DNA of 60,939 bases from Alkalimonas collagenimarina (GTDB lineage Bacteria; Pseudomonadota; Gammaproteobacteria; Enterobacterales; Alteromonadaceae). Position numbers and translations under genes: made by a program. The notes beneath the pieces were generated by a model. The model was not told the DNA's origin. It searched no databases and was given only the letters and a program-made list of their open reading frames with translations. Location of the stretch: positions 1 through 60,939 of the forward strand of contig NZ_JAUZVZ010000025.1 in the NCBI RefSeq assembly GCF_030717845.1, written 5' to 3'. The first letter of the stretch is position 1, and the number at the start of each line of letters is the position of its first letter. Positions 36,153 through 44,638 of this stretch are shown here, one piece after another.

Positions 36153-38624
36153 TTAGAAACGAGCACGTAATCCGACGGTAATGGCCCGGCCAGGTAAAGG
36201 TGCATCGTCTTTAATAAATGAGCTGTGGACAAAGCCAAGTTGATTGGTCAAGTTCGAGCCCCGTACAAATGCAGTCATGTCGACTTCAGTAAAGTTGAAA
36301 TAGTAATTAAAGGTCGCATCCAACAGTGTATAGCCCTTGGTGCTGGACTCTAACTCACTCACTCGGTTTTGTTTGGCGTAACGGGTAATACCAACTTCAG
36401 CACTCCAGTCTTGTGATTGATAGCGGTATTCTGCTCCCAATTTCATTGGGGGGATACGCGGCAGGTTATCACCTGAGCGAATGGAAGCGCGAACATGATC
36501 GGCAAATACATGTAGTGATTGTGCTTGATCTAAATAGTATGCCAATTCAAACTCGAAGCCATATAAGGTGGCATCTGCTTGCGCATACTGTAGTACCGGG
36601 AAACTGTCATGATCAGCATGGCCGTGATCGTCATGCCCATGATCGTCGTGTCCATGATCATCATGCCCATGGTCATGGTCATCATGGCCCCCCAAATCGT
36701 CCATACGCAAACCAGTATTTGACAGGAAGATGTAGTTGTTGACCCTATTGTAAAAAAAGTTGTAGGTAAAGCTTAAATCACCATCAAACTTGCGGAACGT
36801 CAGATCTAAATTATTGGCGGTTTCTTTACGGAAACGCCCACGATATGGGTCGATATCACCATCATGATCGTCAAGTACATAAGCCAAGCCTAACTCATAG
36901 GTGCTGGTAGCGATGTGAGCGCCGTTCGAGTACAGCTCGGCAGAGCTTGGTGCCCGTTCGGAGCGACTGGCTGCCAAAGCCCACGAAAATCCGGGTTGAA
37001 ACTCCCAAACTAGCCCGGCAGAGAGGCTGTATGCGGTAAATCGAGCATCTACATGCTCGTGATTGCCTTGGTCATGCCCATGATCATGCCCGTGGTCGTC
37101 GTGCTCATCGAAACCAAAGACAATCCCATCGGCATGATACTCAACTCGCTCTAAGCGCCCACCTAGCTGCGCAGTGAGTTGACCAAACTTTTTCTCTTCT
37201 AATACAAACAAGGCATGACTGGTGGTTTCTGTATCAGGCGTGAACGCTTCTTCACCGGAGGCCGTGTAATCATTTTTAGTAAAATGGTAGCCAACTAGCC
37301 CATGCCAGCCCGCCAGAGGTTCATGCTCAAGTGTAAATCGGCTTTCCAGCGTTTTACTACTAAAAAAGGTGGCATCAAAACCATCTTCAATTTCACTGTG
37401 AGTATAATCGGTATAAGCTGTATTAAACGCCAACGTCTCGATACCGGCAAAAGGAGTATAGTACTCACCAGCAAGATTAAAACGATTCTGACGGGCTTTG
37501 GCAAATACATCATCGTCGTGGTCATCGTGACCATGATCATCGTGCCCATGTCCATGGTCATGCCCGCCATGGCCGTGATCATCGTGATCGTCATGACCAT
37601 GAGCGTGGTCATGTCCCGGAATGCCGTATTCGGATTCGGTACGGCCAGCATGAAAACCAATCAAGCCTCTTGAGCCTATATAGCTTAAGCCTGCATTCAG
37701 TGAGCTGGTTTCAAGCCAACTATTATCAATTTCTTTTTCTCTGTCGCCATCATCGTTGGTGAACGCTGGTACTTTGTAATCATCCGACTGGCGGTGCAAG
37801 GCATCAAGATGCCATGCAATGGCATTCTGACTACCGTCATGGTTGAATGCGACCGTTTTTTCGTCAGAGACTGAATTGTAGCGTGTTTCAATAGCGGTAT
37901 CGGCTTCTGGACGCAATTGACGCGGGATGCGGTTATCCACCACATTGACGACGCCACCAATGGCACCACTGCCATACAATAAGGTCGCAGGGCCACGTAA
38001 TACTTCTATCTGCTCGGTGGTCATGGCATCAGCCATAATGGCATGATCCGGGCCTATACGCGAAACATCACCAGTATCCAATCCATTATTTAACACACGA
38101 ACTCGAGGACCATCCAAGCCCCGGATCACTGGGCTGGAGGCTACCGGGCCGAAATAATTGCCATGGACACCGGGTTGTTTTTTCAGGGTTTCACCGATGG
38201 TAGGTTCCGTGCGACGTGACAATTGCTCTCCGGCTAAAACACTGACCGGCGTAGCCATATCAAGGTTGTACTTATGCAAGCCTGAGGCGGATACCACCAT
38301 GCGCTCAATATGACCACCGGGCCGTAGCTGAATCGAAAGTGGAGTCGTTTGATCGGTTACCTGAAGGTAGTGACCATCAAAGCCCGGAGCTGAAATGTGC
38401 AACTCAGAATTCAATGGTGCGGATACAACGAAGCGACCTTGCTGATCGGTATAGACATATTGCTGACGACCATGAACATGGATGCGAGCATTTTTGACGG
38501 GCTCGCCAGCTTGATCCACGATAGTGCCTGTCACTGGTTGAGTAGCCTGAGCATGAGTGGATAAAGAAAGAGACACCAACAGCGCCAGTGCAGATGGTTT
38601 CAGGATGAGCTTAGTACGACGCAT
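36153..38624 (-). CDS. TonB-dependent receptor with His/Asp-rich segments, probable zinc receptor (ZnuD-like)
   Basis: An 823-residue outer-membrane receptor, probably for zinc. A signal peptide (1-27, ending HAQA) is followed by a CarboxypepD_reg-like domain (about 30-107, GTIVDQAGEPVKNARIHVHG), then plug (about 120-230, VIRGLDGPRVRVLNNGLDTG) and barrel, ending VGLRARF. Three segments at about 336-373, 503-520 and 641-672 consist mainly of His, Asp and Gly (HGHDDHGHDDH), probably in extracellular loops, as in Neisseria ZnuD. The DNA there is an imperfect 15-bp tandem repeat. A palindrome like a Zur operator overlaps the predicted promoter. It is divergent from a LysE-family gene. Copper or nickel are less likely alternatives. 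Confidence 0.92.
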   Translation of the reverse strand: MRRTKLILKPSALALLVSLSLSTHAQATQPVTGTIVDQAGEPVKNARIHVHGRQQYVYTDQQGRFVVSAPLNSELHISAPGFDGHYLQVTDQTTPLSIQLRPGGHIERMVVSASGLHKYNLDMATPVSVLAGEQLSRRTEPTIGETLKKQPGVHGNYFGPVASSPVIRGLDGPRVRVLNNGLDTGDVSRIGPDHAIMADAMTTEQIEVLRGPATLLYGSGAIGGVVNVVDNRIPRQLRPEADTAIETRYNSVSDEKTVAFNHDGSQNAIAWHLDALHRQSDDYKVPAFTNDDGDREKEIDNSWLETSSLNAGLSYIGSRGLIGFHAGRTESEYGIPGHDHAHGHDDHDDHGHGGHDHGHGHDDHGHDDHDDDVFAKARQNRFNLAGEYYTPFAGIETLAFNTAYTDYTHSEIEDGFDATFFSSKTLESRFTLEHEPLAGWHGLVGYHFTKNDYTASGEEAFTPDTETTSHALFVLEEKKFGQLTAQLGGRLERVEYHADGIVFGFDEHDDHGHDHGHDQGNHEHVDARFTAYSLSAGLVWEFQPGFSWALAASRSERAPSSAELYSNGAHIATSTYELGLAYVLDDHDGDIDPYRGRFRKETANNLDLTFRKFDGDLSFTYNFFYNRVNNYIFLSNTGLRMDDLGGHDDHDHGHDDHGHDDHGHDDHGHADHDSFPVLQYAQADATLYGFEFELAYYLDQAQSLHVFADHVRASIRSGDNLPRIPPMKLGAEYRYQSQDWSAEVGITRYAKQNRVSELESSTKGYTLLDATFNYYFNFTEVDMTAFVRGSNLTNQLGFVHSSFIKDDAPLPGRAITVGLRARF
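36600..36700. repeat. 15-bp tandem repeat encoding His/Asp-rich receptor loop
   Basis: About six imperfect copies of a 15-bp unit (minus-strand sense encoding G-H-D-D-H) lie inside the receptor gene. A similar but less regular stretch is at about 37505-37625. Unit length is a multiple of three, so copy-number change would keep frame. Confidence 0.75.
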
Positions 38625-38653
38625 CTTTGATCCTTTTGTTGTGATTGTTTGTG

Positions 38654-38665
38654 ATGTTATAACAT
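38654..38665. promoter_or_regulatory. Zur-like palindromic operator upstream of the His-rich receptor
   Basis: ATGTTATAACAT is a perfect 12-bp palindrome, 30 bp upstream of the receptor start. Its flanks (GTG before, TTTTAC after) and TGTTATAACA core resemble gammaproteobacterial Zur sites, which are built from TGTTATA/TATAACA arms. It is compressed compared with the E. coli form. Zinc regulation is inferred. Confidence 0.55.
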
Positions 38666-38691
38666 TTTACAGGATTTGCGTTTTTCATCAA
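38664..38691 (-). promoter_or_regulatory. Predicted promoter of the His-rich receptor
   Basis: On the minus strand, -35 TTGATG (38691-38686), a 16-bp spacer and an extended -10 TGTAAAAT (TAAAAT at 38669-38664) are visible. The Zur-like palindrome overlaps the -10 and start-site region, a position suited to repression. Confidence 0.55.
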
Positions 38692-38840
38692 GCCCAGAAC
38701 CGAGCAATCCACCCTTGAATAAGATGAAATGTCTATTTTCTTCGATCAACGCTTGAGCAAGGAAGACACTTTTGGCTTTGCCATTGCCGCAAGCATTCGT
38801 TGCAGCGTACAATGCTTTTTTCTATTCATTTCTCGTGCTT

Positions 38841-39473
38841 ATGAACTTTTGGTCTGAATTCTTTTTAATTATGGTCGTGCACTTTATGGCCGTGGCGAGT
38901 CCGGGGCCGGATTTTGCTATCGTGCTTCGCTATGCGGTTCGATATGGCAAAAGAGCCGCATTATCAGCCAGCATTGGTATTGGGCTGGCTATTCTACTGC
39001 ATGTCACCTACTCATTGGTGGGGATTGGCTTACTGATCAAAACCACACCATGGTTGTACATGGCATTTAGTGTGGTAGCAGCGTTGTATTTAGTATTTCT
39101 TGGCATGCAAGCGCTCAGAAGCAAAGCACCCGATGTGAAGGAGGCGATGGAACATGAGCAAGTAGAGTCAAGTCTAAGCTCAAGAAAAGCGATGCTGACT
39201 GGTTTTATCACCAATGGCTTGAACCCTAAGGCGACGTTATTCTTTTTATCTTTGTTTGCGGTAGTGATTTCAGTGAATACGCCTTTTCACTATAAATTGG
39301 TCTATGGTATCTATATGGCTATAGCAACTGCAGCGTGGTTTAGTTTGCTCTCTTTGGTGTTGACTCGTGCGAAGGTACGGGGATTCTTGTTGTTGAAAGG
39401 GTACTGGTTTGACAGAGCGATGGGGTTGTTATTATTGGCATTAGCCTTGCATTTAATCTGGGGAGTGTTCTGA
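38841..39473 (+). CDS. LysE/RhtB-family exporter
   Basis: Inner-membrane exporter of amino acids or related metabolites, about 210 residues with five to six hydrophobic helices. The family signature is MVVHFMAVASPGPDFAIVLRY near the N-terminus, with GFITNGLNPKATLFFLSLF around residue 135. The ATG at 38841 gives the normal family length but has no Shine-Dalgarno site. An in-frame TTG at 38772 has AAGGAAG 8 bp upstream and would add 23 residues, partly hydrophobic. The start is therefore unresolved. It is divergent from the His-rich TonB receptor. Substrate cannot be told from sequence. Confidence 0.9.
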   Translation: MNFWSEFFLIMVVHFMAVASPGPDFAIVLRYAVRYGKRAALSASIGIGLAILLHVTYSLVGIGLLIKTTPWLYMAFSVVAALYLVFLGMQALRSKAPDVKEAMEHEQVESSLSSRKAMLTGFITNGLNPKATLFFLSLFAVVISVNTPFHYKLVYGIYMAIATAAWFSLLSLVLTRAKVRGFLLLKGYWFDRAMGLLLLALALHLIWGVF

Positions 39474-39536
39474 GTTTGAACCAGACTCAATGAAGTAACC
39501 TATATGCCGATACAGTAAATGAAGGAGGGACTGATG

Positions 39537-40061
39537 ATGTTGATGAGCTCCAAAGTGATCAGACTCGATTTAAATTACAGTTGCGCTCAACACCATCACT
39601 TTGAGCAGCAGCGCCATTATCTTGCACCTTATCCTGATGAGGAAGCTGAGCATTTCGCCCGTCGTATCTTGGCATGGTTGAGTTTGTATGAACAAAAACC
39701 CGTGATGTCTCCTTTGCATCGCGCTGGCAAAGACCCTGATTTATTTATTCAAGATGATCAGCAGCATTTTACATTATGGGCCACTGTCGATTTATTGGAT
39801 GAAAAACGTTTTCGCCGGGCTTGTCATTTGGCTGATAAGGTTATGTTGTTTTTAAATGACTCTGATCAGGACAAACTCGATACCTTACCGTTCAATGTTA
39901 AATCCAGTTGCTGTTTATTCGAAGCTGAGCAACTGGAGTTGTTGTGTGCCATGTTAAAGCCACATATGCAGCTGAATGTATGGCGAGAGGACAATGCATT
40001 ATTGCTGACGGATGGTGAGTATTGTTTAGATATGACCATGCATAACACCCTGCCACATTGA
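39537..40061 (+). CDS. YaeQ family protein
   Basis: A 174-residue YaeQ-like protein. The family adopts a PD-(D/E)XK-nuclease-like fold, and the E. coli member was found as a suppressor of rfaH defects; its activity is unclear. Similar segments to YaeQ are EEAEHFARRILAWLSLYE, KDPDLFIQDDQQHFTLWATV, DEKRFRRACHLADKVMLF and the C-terminal LLLTDGEYCLDMTM. I choose ATG 39537, with GGAGG 8 bp upstream; ATGs at 39519 and 39534 are alternatives. It follows the LysE gene by about 60 bp and may be cotranscribed. Confidence 0.85.
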   Translation: MLMSSKVIRLDLNYSCAQHHHFEQQRHYLAPYPDEEAEHFARRILAWLSLYEQKPVMSPLHRAGKDPDLFIQDDQQHFTLWATVDLLDEKRFRRACHLADKVMLFLNDSDQDKLDTLPFNVKSSCCLFEAEQLELLCAMLKPHMQLNVWREDNALLLTDGEYCLDMTMHNTLPH

Positions 40062-40175
40062 AACCTTTTCAGTCTCTGTAAAGATCGTTATAATTCATCG
40101 CTTCTATTTTCTTGTCTTGGTTTTACCATGGCTCTTGCCCTGGATTTGCGATCCAGCTTAGCAAAAAGGTGATGT

Positions 40176-41093
40176 ATGTTCGTTGTAGCTGCTCTGTACA
40201 AATTTGTTCGTTTGCCCGATTATCAACAATTGCGTGATAAGTTGTATCAACTGTTAGTTGAGCATAAAGTGAAAGGTACTTTATTGCTTGCTGAAGAAGG
40301 GATCAATGGCACTATCTGTGGTCAACGTGCCGGCATTGATGCGGTAAAAGCATGGTTGGCCGCAGAAGGGCGTTTTGATCAGCTAAGTTATAAAGAATCC
40401 TTTGCTGATGAACCCGCTTTTTACCGCACCAAAGTTAAACTTAAAAGTGAAATAGTCACCATGGGCGTGCCCGATGTAGACCCCGCTCATATTGTCGGGA
40501 CCTATGTCAAAGGGGAGCAATGGAATCAACTGATCAACGACCCGGATACCCTTGTGATTGATACGCGTAACGATTATGAGGTGGCTATCGGCAGCTTTAA
40601 GAACGCTATCAATCCCAACACCACTTCATTCCGTGAGTTTCCAGAGTGGGCTGCTAATCATTTGGACCGTACGCAACATAAAAAAGTGGCTATGTTTTGT
40701 ACCGGTGGTATTCGCTGTGAAAAATCGACTGCATTTCTAAAAGAGCAGGGGTTTGATGAGGTGTATCATCTGGATGGTGGCATCTTAAAGTATCTGGAAG
40801 AAGTGCCGGAAGAGCAAAGTCTTTGGCAGGGTGAATGCTTTGTGTTTGATCAGCGGGTCGCAGTTAAACATGGTTTAGAGCAGGGTAGTTATGATCAATG
40901 CTATGCTTGCCGCATGCCACTATCTGCCGAAGATATGAAATCCAAACACTACATCAAAGGCTTAAGCTGTCCCCACTGCTATGACAGCACCACAGCTGAG
41001 CAAAAAGCATCATTTGCTGAACGTCAAAAGCAGGTCGAATTGGCCAGGCAGCGTGGTGAGCAGCATATTCGTGATGGAAAGCTAGAGTCATAG
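40176..41093 (+). CDS. trhO: tRNA uridine(34) hydroxylase, rhodanese family (TrhO/YceA)
   Basis: Oxygen-dependent hydroxylase producing 5-hydroxyuridine at tRNA position 34, a step toward the cmo5U wobble modification. The 305 residues have an N-terminal acylphosphatase-like domain (about 1-95, [14 protein letters not shown]), a rhodanese domain (about 120-220) with catalytic Cys in [16 protein letters not shown], and a C-terminal cysteine-rich region ([17 protein letters not shown]). ATG 40176 has AAGG 6 bp upstream. Length and domain order match YceA-type TrhO rather than plain rhodaneses. Confidence 0.94.
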   Translation: MFVVAALYKFVRLPDYQQLRDKLYQLLVEHKVKGTLLLAEEGINGTICGQRAGIDAVKAWLAAEGRFDQLSYKESFADEPAFYRTKVKLKSEIVTMGVPDVDPAHIVGTYVKGEQWNQLINDPDTLVIDTRNDYEVAIGSFKNAINPNTTSFREFPEWAANHLDRTQHKKVAMFCTGGIRCEKSTAFLKEQGFDEVYHLDGGILKYLEEVPEEQSLWQGECFVFDQRVAVKHGLEQGSYDQCYACRMPLSAEDMKSKHYIKGLSCPHCYDSTTAEQKASFAERQKQVELARQRGEQHIRDGKLES

Positions 41094-41165
41094 CCAGTTA
41101 CACTACCAGACATAAATCTGTCATACTCGGCGGATTGATGTTGAACCGTTGCTTTGGGATCCATT

Positions 41166-42983
41166 ATGCGCTGCACTTTGTTTTCACAGCCTGCTTTTGC
41201 TCGGGTAGGCTTTACACCTTTACTACTCATTGGCACCTGCTTACTGACTGCGTGCGGCAGTATCGTTGAGCAGCAGAGCTCTGAGCATGATTTTACTTTG
41301 GCAATTGCCCATATCAACGATCACCACTCTAATTTATCCGCTAAACAGCAAATATCGCTGCGGTTAGCTGGCGAATTTACCGATGTTGAAGTAGGGGGCT
41401 TTCCTCGTGTGGCGGCAAAAATTGCCTCATTGGAACAACAGCATCAGCACTTTTTAAAACTACATGCCGGCGATGCCATCACTGGTGATTTGTACTACAG
41501 CCTGTTTCAAGGGGATGCCGACGCGCATTTCATGCGTGAAGTGTGTTTTGATGCCTTTGTCATCGGCAACCATGAATTCGATGATGGTGATGCGCATCTG
41601 GCTAATTTTCTCAGAACCTTGCGCGATGATGATTGCCGCACCCCGGTGATATCGGCCAATATTCAGCCTGAAATTGGAACTCCATTGGCAGAAAATGAAC
41701 TATGGGAGCTGTTTAGCCCTTATGTGATCCATCAGTTGGGTGAGCATCAAGTTGGTATTATCGGCCTAACCGTTGCACAAAAAACAAAACAATCCTCTCA
41801 GCCATTGGCCAGCACAGTATTACATGATGAGGTGGAAACGGCCCGGTTTTATATTGAAGAGCTTCGTCAGTTAGGTATTGGTAAAATTGTATTATTGACC
41901 CATTATGGTTACGACAATGATATTGCATTAGCACAGCAACTGCCTGAGGTGGATGTGATTGTTGGGGGTGACTCGCATAGTTTATTAGGAAACTTTACTG
42001 AAGTCGGCTTAACCTCCGATGGCGATTATCCAACCATGGTAACCAATCAGGATGGTGACCCGGTTTGTATTGTACAAGGTAAAGATTACTCACAGGTAGT
42101 TGGTGAGTTAATCGTTCATTTTTCTGGTGACAAGGTGGCGCATTGTGAAGGGCGGCCGCATTTGCTGGTGGGTTCCAATTTTAACCGGAACGGCGTCGCT
42201 GTATCTGACGAGGATACTCAAAAAATTCAGCAGTTTATTAAGCAATCAGCAACGCTGAGTTTAGTAAAGCCAGAGCCGCGTTTGCAAAGTCTGCTTGAAA
42301 GTTACAGCGTACGCATCGATGAGCTTGCGGCTCAAAGTATCGCCATGGTGCCAGAGCGCTTGTGTCGGATGGACCCAGGTATTGCCAGAGAACAAAGCTG
42401 TGGTGAAGCAACGCAGTCGGATTTGCACTCGGTAGTGAGTGAAGCTTTTTTACGGCAAAGTCGTCATGCTGATATTGCATTACAAAATGGCGGGGGGGTT
42501 CGCACCGACTTACCAGCAGGTGAATTATCGATTGCTCAGGTCTATCAACTGCTGCCATTTTCTAATACGCTTTTTCATCTTGAAATGACAGGAGATGAAA
42601 TTAAACAAGTGTTGGAAGATGCGATTGGCTATTCTCAAACGCTTGGTGGATCGCTTGGTGCTTATCCGCATGGTGCGGGTATTCGATTTGATGTTGATTT
42701 AACTGCTGCGGATAATAACCGGGTGAGTCGGTTGGAGGTTTTCCAACAGGGTGAGTGGCAGCCTCTACGCGCAGAGCAAAGCTATATCGTGGTCACCAAT
42801 AGTTTTATTGCTTCCGGCCAAGATGGTTGGGCAACGTTTGCAGATATCGTGGCTAGTGGTCGCTATCAGGATACCTACATCAATTATGCACAGGCCTTTA
42901 TTGATTACGCCCAGCAACAAAAAGTGCTTGAGCGGCCCGATCCAAGCAGACACAGTACTCGCCGTATCCGCCTTACTCAGTAA
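41166..42983 (+). CDS. 5'-nucleotidase family lipoprotein (UshA/NutA/NadN type)
   Basis: Predicted surface or periplasmic nucleotidase of 605 residues that would release nucleosides and phosphate from external nucleotides. A lipoprotein signal with lipobox LTAC (about Cys30) replaces the plain signal peptide of E. coli UshA, as in Vibrio NutA. The metallophosphatase domain (about 45-340) has AHINDHHSN, LHAGDAITGDLYY, IGNHEFDDG and LLTHYGYDNDIALAQ. The C-terminal substrate domain (about 370-570) has QNGGGVRTDLPAGELS and the stacking-loop motif NSFIASGQDGWATF. ATG 41166 is used, giving a clean lipoprotein signal; a TTG four codons upstream is possible. Confidence 0.92.
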   Translation: MRCTLFSQPAFARVGFTPLLLIGTCLLTACGSIVEQQSSEHDFTLAIAHINDHHSNLSAKQQISLRLAGEFTDVEVGGFPRVAAKIASLEQQHQHFLKLHAGDAITGDLYYSLFQGDADAHFMREVCFDAFVIGNHEFDDGDAHLANFLRTLRDDDCRTPVISANIQPEIGTPLAENELWELFSPYVIHQLGEHQVGIIGLTVAQKTKQSSQPLASTVLHDEVETARFYIEELRQLGIGKIVLLTHYGYDNDIALAQQLPEVDVIVGGDSHSLLGNFTEVGLTSDGDYPTMVTNQDGDPVCIVQGKDYSQVVGELIVHFSGDKVAHCEGRPHLLVGSNFNRNGVAVSDEDTQKIQQFIKQSATLSLVKPEPRLQSLLESYSVRIDELAAQSIAMVPERLCRMDPGIAREQSCGEATQSDLHSVVSEAFLRQSRHADIALQNGGGVRTDLPAGELSIAQVYQLLPFSNTLFHLEMTGDEIKQVLEDAIGYSQTLGGSLGAYPHGAGIRFDVDLTAADNNRVSRLEVFQQGEWQPLRAEQSYIVVTNSFIASGQDGWATFADIVASGRYQDTYINYAQAFIDYAQQQKVLERPDPSRHSTRRIRLTQ

Positions 42984-43107
42984 TTCTGCAGCATACTGCG
43001 GCTATCTGGCCGCAGCTTTCTAAAAAATAGAACTAATTAAGCCTTTATTTGCGCTTTATTTGCCAATTTAACACTGTATTCTGAACGTATAAATTTGGAA
43101 ACGCACA

Positions 43108-43668
43108 GTGTCTATGTTTAAGAATACCTCTTCTCGTTATGGTCTGGTCAGTATACTGCTGCATTGGCTAACAGCGCTTACTGTCATAGGGCTTTTTGCT
43201 TTGGGCTTTTGGATGATAGACCTGAGTTACTACGACAGTTGGTATCGAACGGCGCCGCACATTCACAAGAGCATTGGTATTTTGTTATTTATCGCCATGA
43301 CCACAAGGTTACTTTGGCGTTGGTACTCACCGGTCCCCCGCTCATTGTCGAGCCATAAGCCTTGGGAGCAATTGATCAGTAAATGCACTCATGTACTTTT
43401 GTATCTGTTGATCTTCATTATTATGATGACCGGCTATCTGATATCGACATCGGATGGACGTGCCATTCAAGTATTTACCTGGTTTGAAGTACCAGCTCTT
43501 GGTGAACTATTTCCGCGTCAAAGTGACATCGCAGGCGATTTACACAAATGGCTCGCTTACACCCTGATTGCTTTGGTGGTACTTCATGCCATAGCAGCTA
43601 TTAAGCATCATCTGATAGACAAAGATGCGACTTTGCTTCGTATTTTTGGTCGAGACAAAAAAAATTAA
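43108..43668 (+). CDS. Cytochrome b561 family protein
   Basis: Inner-membrane di-heme b-type cytochrome of 186 residues with four helices (about 16-36, 50-68, 90-110, 150-172). Probable heme-ligand histidines are in LLHWLTALTV, HIHKSIGILL, and KWLAYTLIALVVLHAIAA, the usual arrangement. Homologues (YodB/CybB type) pass electrons from quinol to periplasmic acceptors, or act with YceI proteins. The start is GTG 43108 with GGAA 7 bp upstream; ATG 43114 is an alternative. It is followed after 16 bp by a yceI gene, a conserved pair. Confidence 0.93.
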   Translation: MSMFKNTSSRYGLVSILLHWLTALTVIGLFALGFWMIDLSYYDSWYRTAPHIHKSIGILLFIAMTTRLLWRWYSPVPRSLSSHKPWEQLISKCTHVLLYLLIFIIMMTGYLISTSDGRAIQVFTWFEVPALGELFPRQSDIAGDLHKWLAYTLIALVVLHAIAAIKHHLIDKDATLLRIFGRDKKN

Positions 43669-43684
43669 CCCTTAGGAGCAATCT

Positions 43685-44272
43685 ATGAAAACGATTTATT
43701 TAGCGTCATCACTTACCGCATTACTGGCCAGTGCCGCATTAGTACCAACGACTACGCAAGCAGCTAACTACGTCATTGATACTCAAGGAGCGCACGCTTT
43801 TATACAGTTTCGTGTTAATCACCTTGGTTATAGCTGGCTGTATGGCCGCTTCAATACTTTTGAAGGTACGTTCAGTTATGATGCCGATGATCTGGCAGCA
43901 TCCAGTATTCAATTGACCATTGATACCCGAAGTGTGGATAGCAACCATGCCGAGCGTGATCGTCATTTACGTAATGAAGATTTTTTAAATACCAGTCGTT
44001 ATCCTGAAGCTACTTTCAACAGCACGAGTGTTGTTGCCAAAGCCGATGGCCGTTTTGATCTGCATGGTGAGCTAACACTTAATGGTGTCACCAAAGCGTT
44101 GGTCATTGATGCAGAAAAAATGGGGGAGGGCACGGATCCATGGGGTGGACATCGTGCCGGGTTTTCAGGAACCACCGAATTTGCACTGAAAGATTTTGGT
44201 ATCAATTATGATTTAGGGCCTGCAGCAACGCATGTGTATCTGGATCTGACCGTTGAAGGTATCCGTCAGTAA
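43685..44272 (+). CDS. YceI family periplasmic protein
   Basis: A secreted beta-barrel, lipocalin-like protein of 195 residues that binds a polyisoprenoid such as a quinone in family members. The signal peptide (1-26, ending TTQAA) is followed by the YceI domain: AHAFIQFRVNHLGYSWLYGRF, SVDSNHAERDRHLRNEDFL and GELTLNGVTKALVI. FALKDFGINYDLGPAATHVYL closes the domain. GGAG lies 8 bp upstream of ATG. It is cotranscribed with the cytochrome b561 gene, suggesting a joint quinone- or redox-linked role. The specific ligand is unknown. Confidence 0.95.
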   Translation: MKTIYLASSLTALLASAALVPTTTQAANYVIDTQGAHAFIQFRVNHLGYSWLYGRFNTFEGTFSYDADDLAASSIQLTIDTRSVDSNHAERDRHLRNEDFLNTSRYPEATFNSTSVVAKADGRFDLHGELTLNGVTKALVIDAEKMGEGTDPWGGHRAGFSGTTEFALKDFGINYDLGPAATHVYLDLTVEGIRQ

Positions 44273-44353
44273 TCTACTTATTCTTAAGTGATTATGCTCA
44301 AGGCTGATTGGTTGGTGTAATTTCCAGCTAACCGGCCTTGTGCTAACCAAGTT

Positions 44354-44605
44354 TTATGGCAGCTCAATATCGATATCGCTGTCCGGAACACTACAGCAGG
44401 GTAAAAACTCCCCCTTTCGAACAAAAGCGAGTGGCTCATACAAATAACGTATTGAGCCACTCACTAATGTGCAGCGACAAGCGCCGCAAAACCCTTCCCG
44501 ACATTGGTAATTCATCGGCTGTTTTGCTTGCTCAAGGGCATCTAACAAATTTGCTTGCGAATCAAACTCAAGTTCAACTCCTGAAGTCAGCCGAACTTTT
44601 GGCAT
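44354..44605 (-). CDS. yfaE: [2Fe-2S] ferredoxin (YfaE-like, NrdB maintenance)
   Basis: An 83-residue plant-type ferredoxin. Cluster cysteines are Cys35, Cys40 and Cys43 in NYQCREGFCGACRCTL, with the fourth at Cys70 or Cys71 in FLPCCSVP. It follows nrdB by 33 bp on the same strand. In E. coli the equivalent gene (yfaE) delivers electrons to rebuild the diferric-tyrosyl radical of NrdB, and the shared position supports that role here. It is last in nrdA-nrdB-ferredoxin. Function by synteny is an inference; the cluster motif is clear. Confidence 0.92.
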   Translation of the reverse strand: MPKVRLTSGVELEFDSQANLLDALEQAKQPMNYQCREGFCGACRCTLVSGSIRYLYEPLAFVRKGEFLPCCSVPDSDIDIELP

Positions 44606-44638
44606 AACCGTATCACTGTTTTACAGATCTCCGCCACT

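Noticed and set aside
36600-36700. CRISPR-like array at the tandem repeats
   Set aside because: The units are 15 bp, contiguous and without spacers, and they encode part of a receptor.
37302-37673. Plus-strand frame rich in Ile, Met and Val opposite the His-rich receptor
   Set aside because: Its composition is the mirror of the His/Asp repeat codons on the other strand, and it has no independent support.
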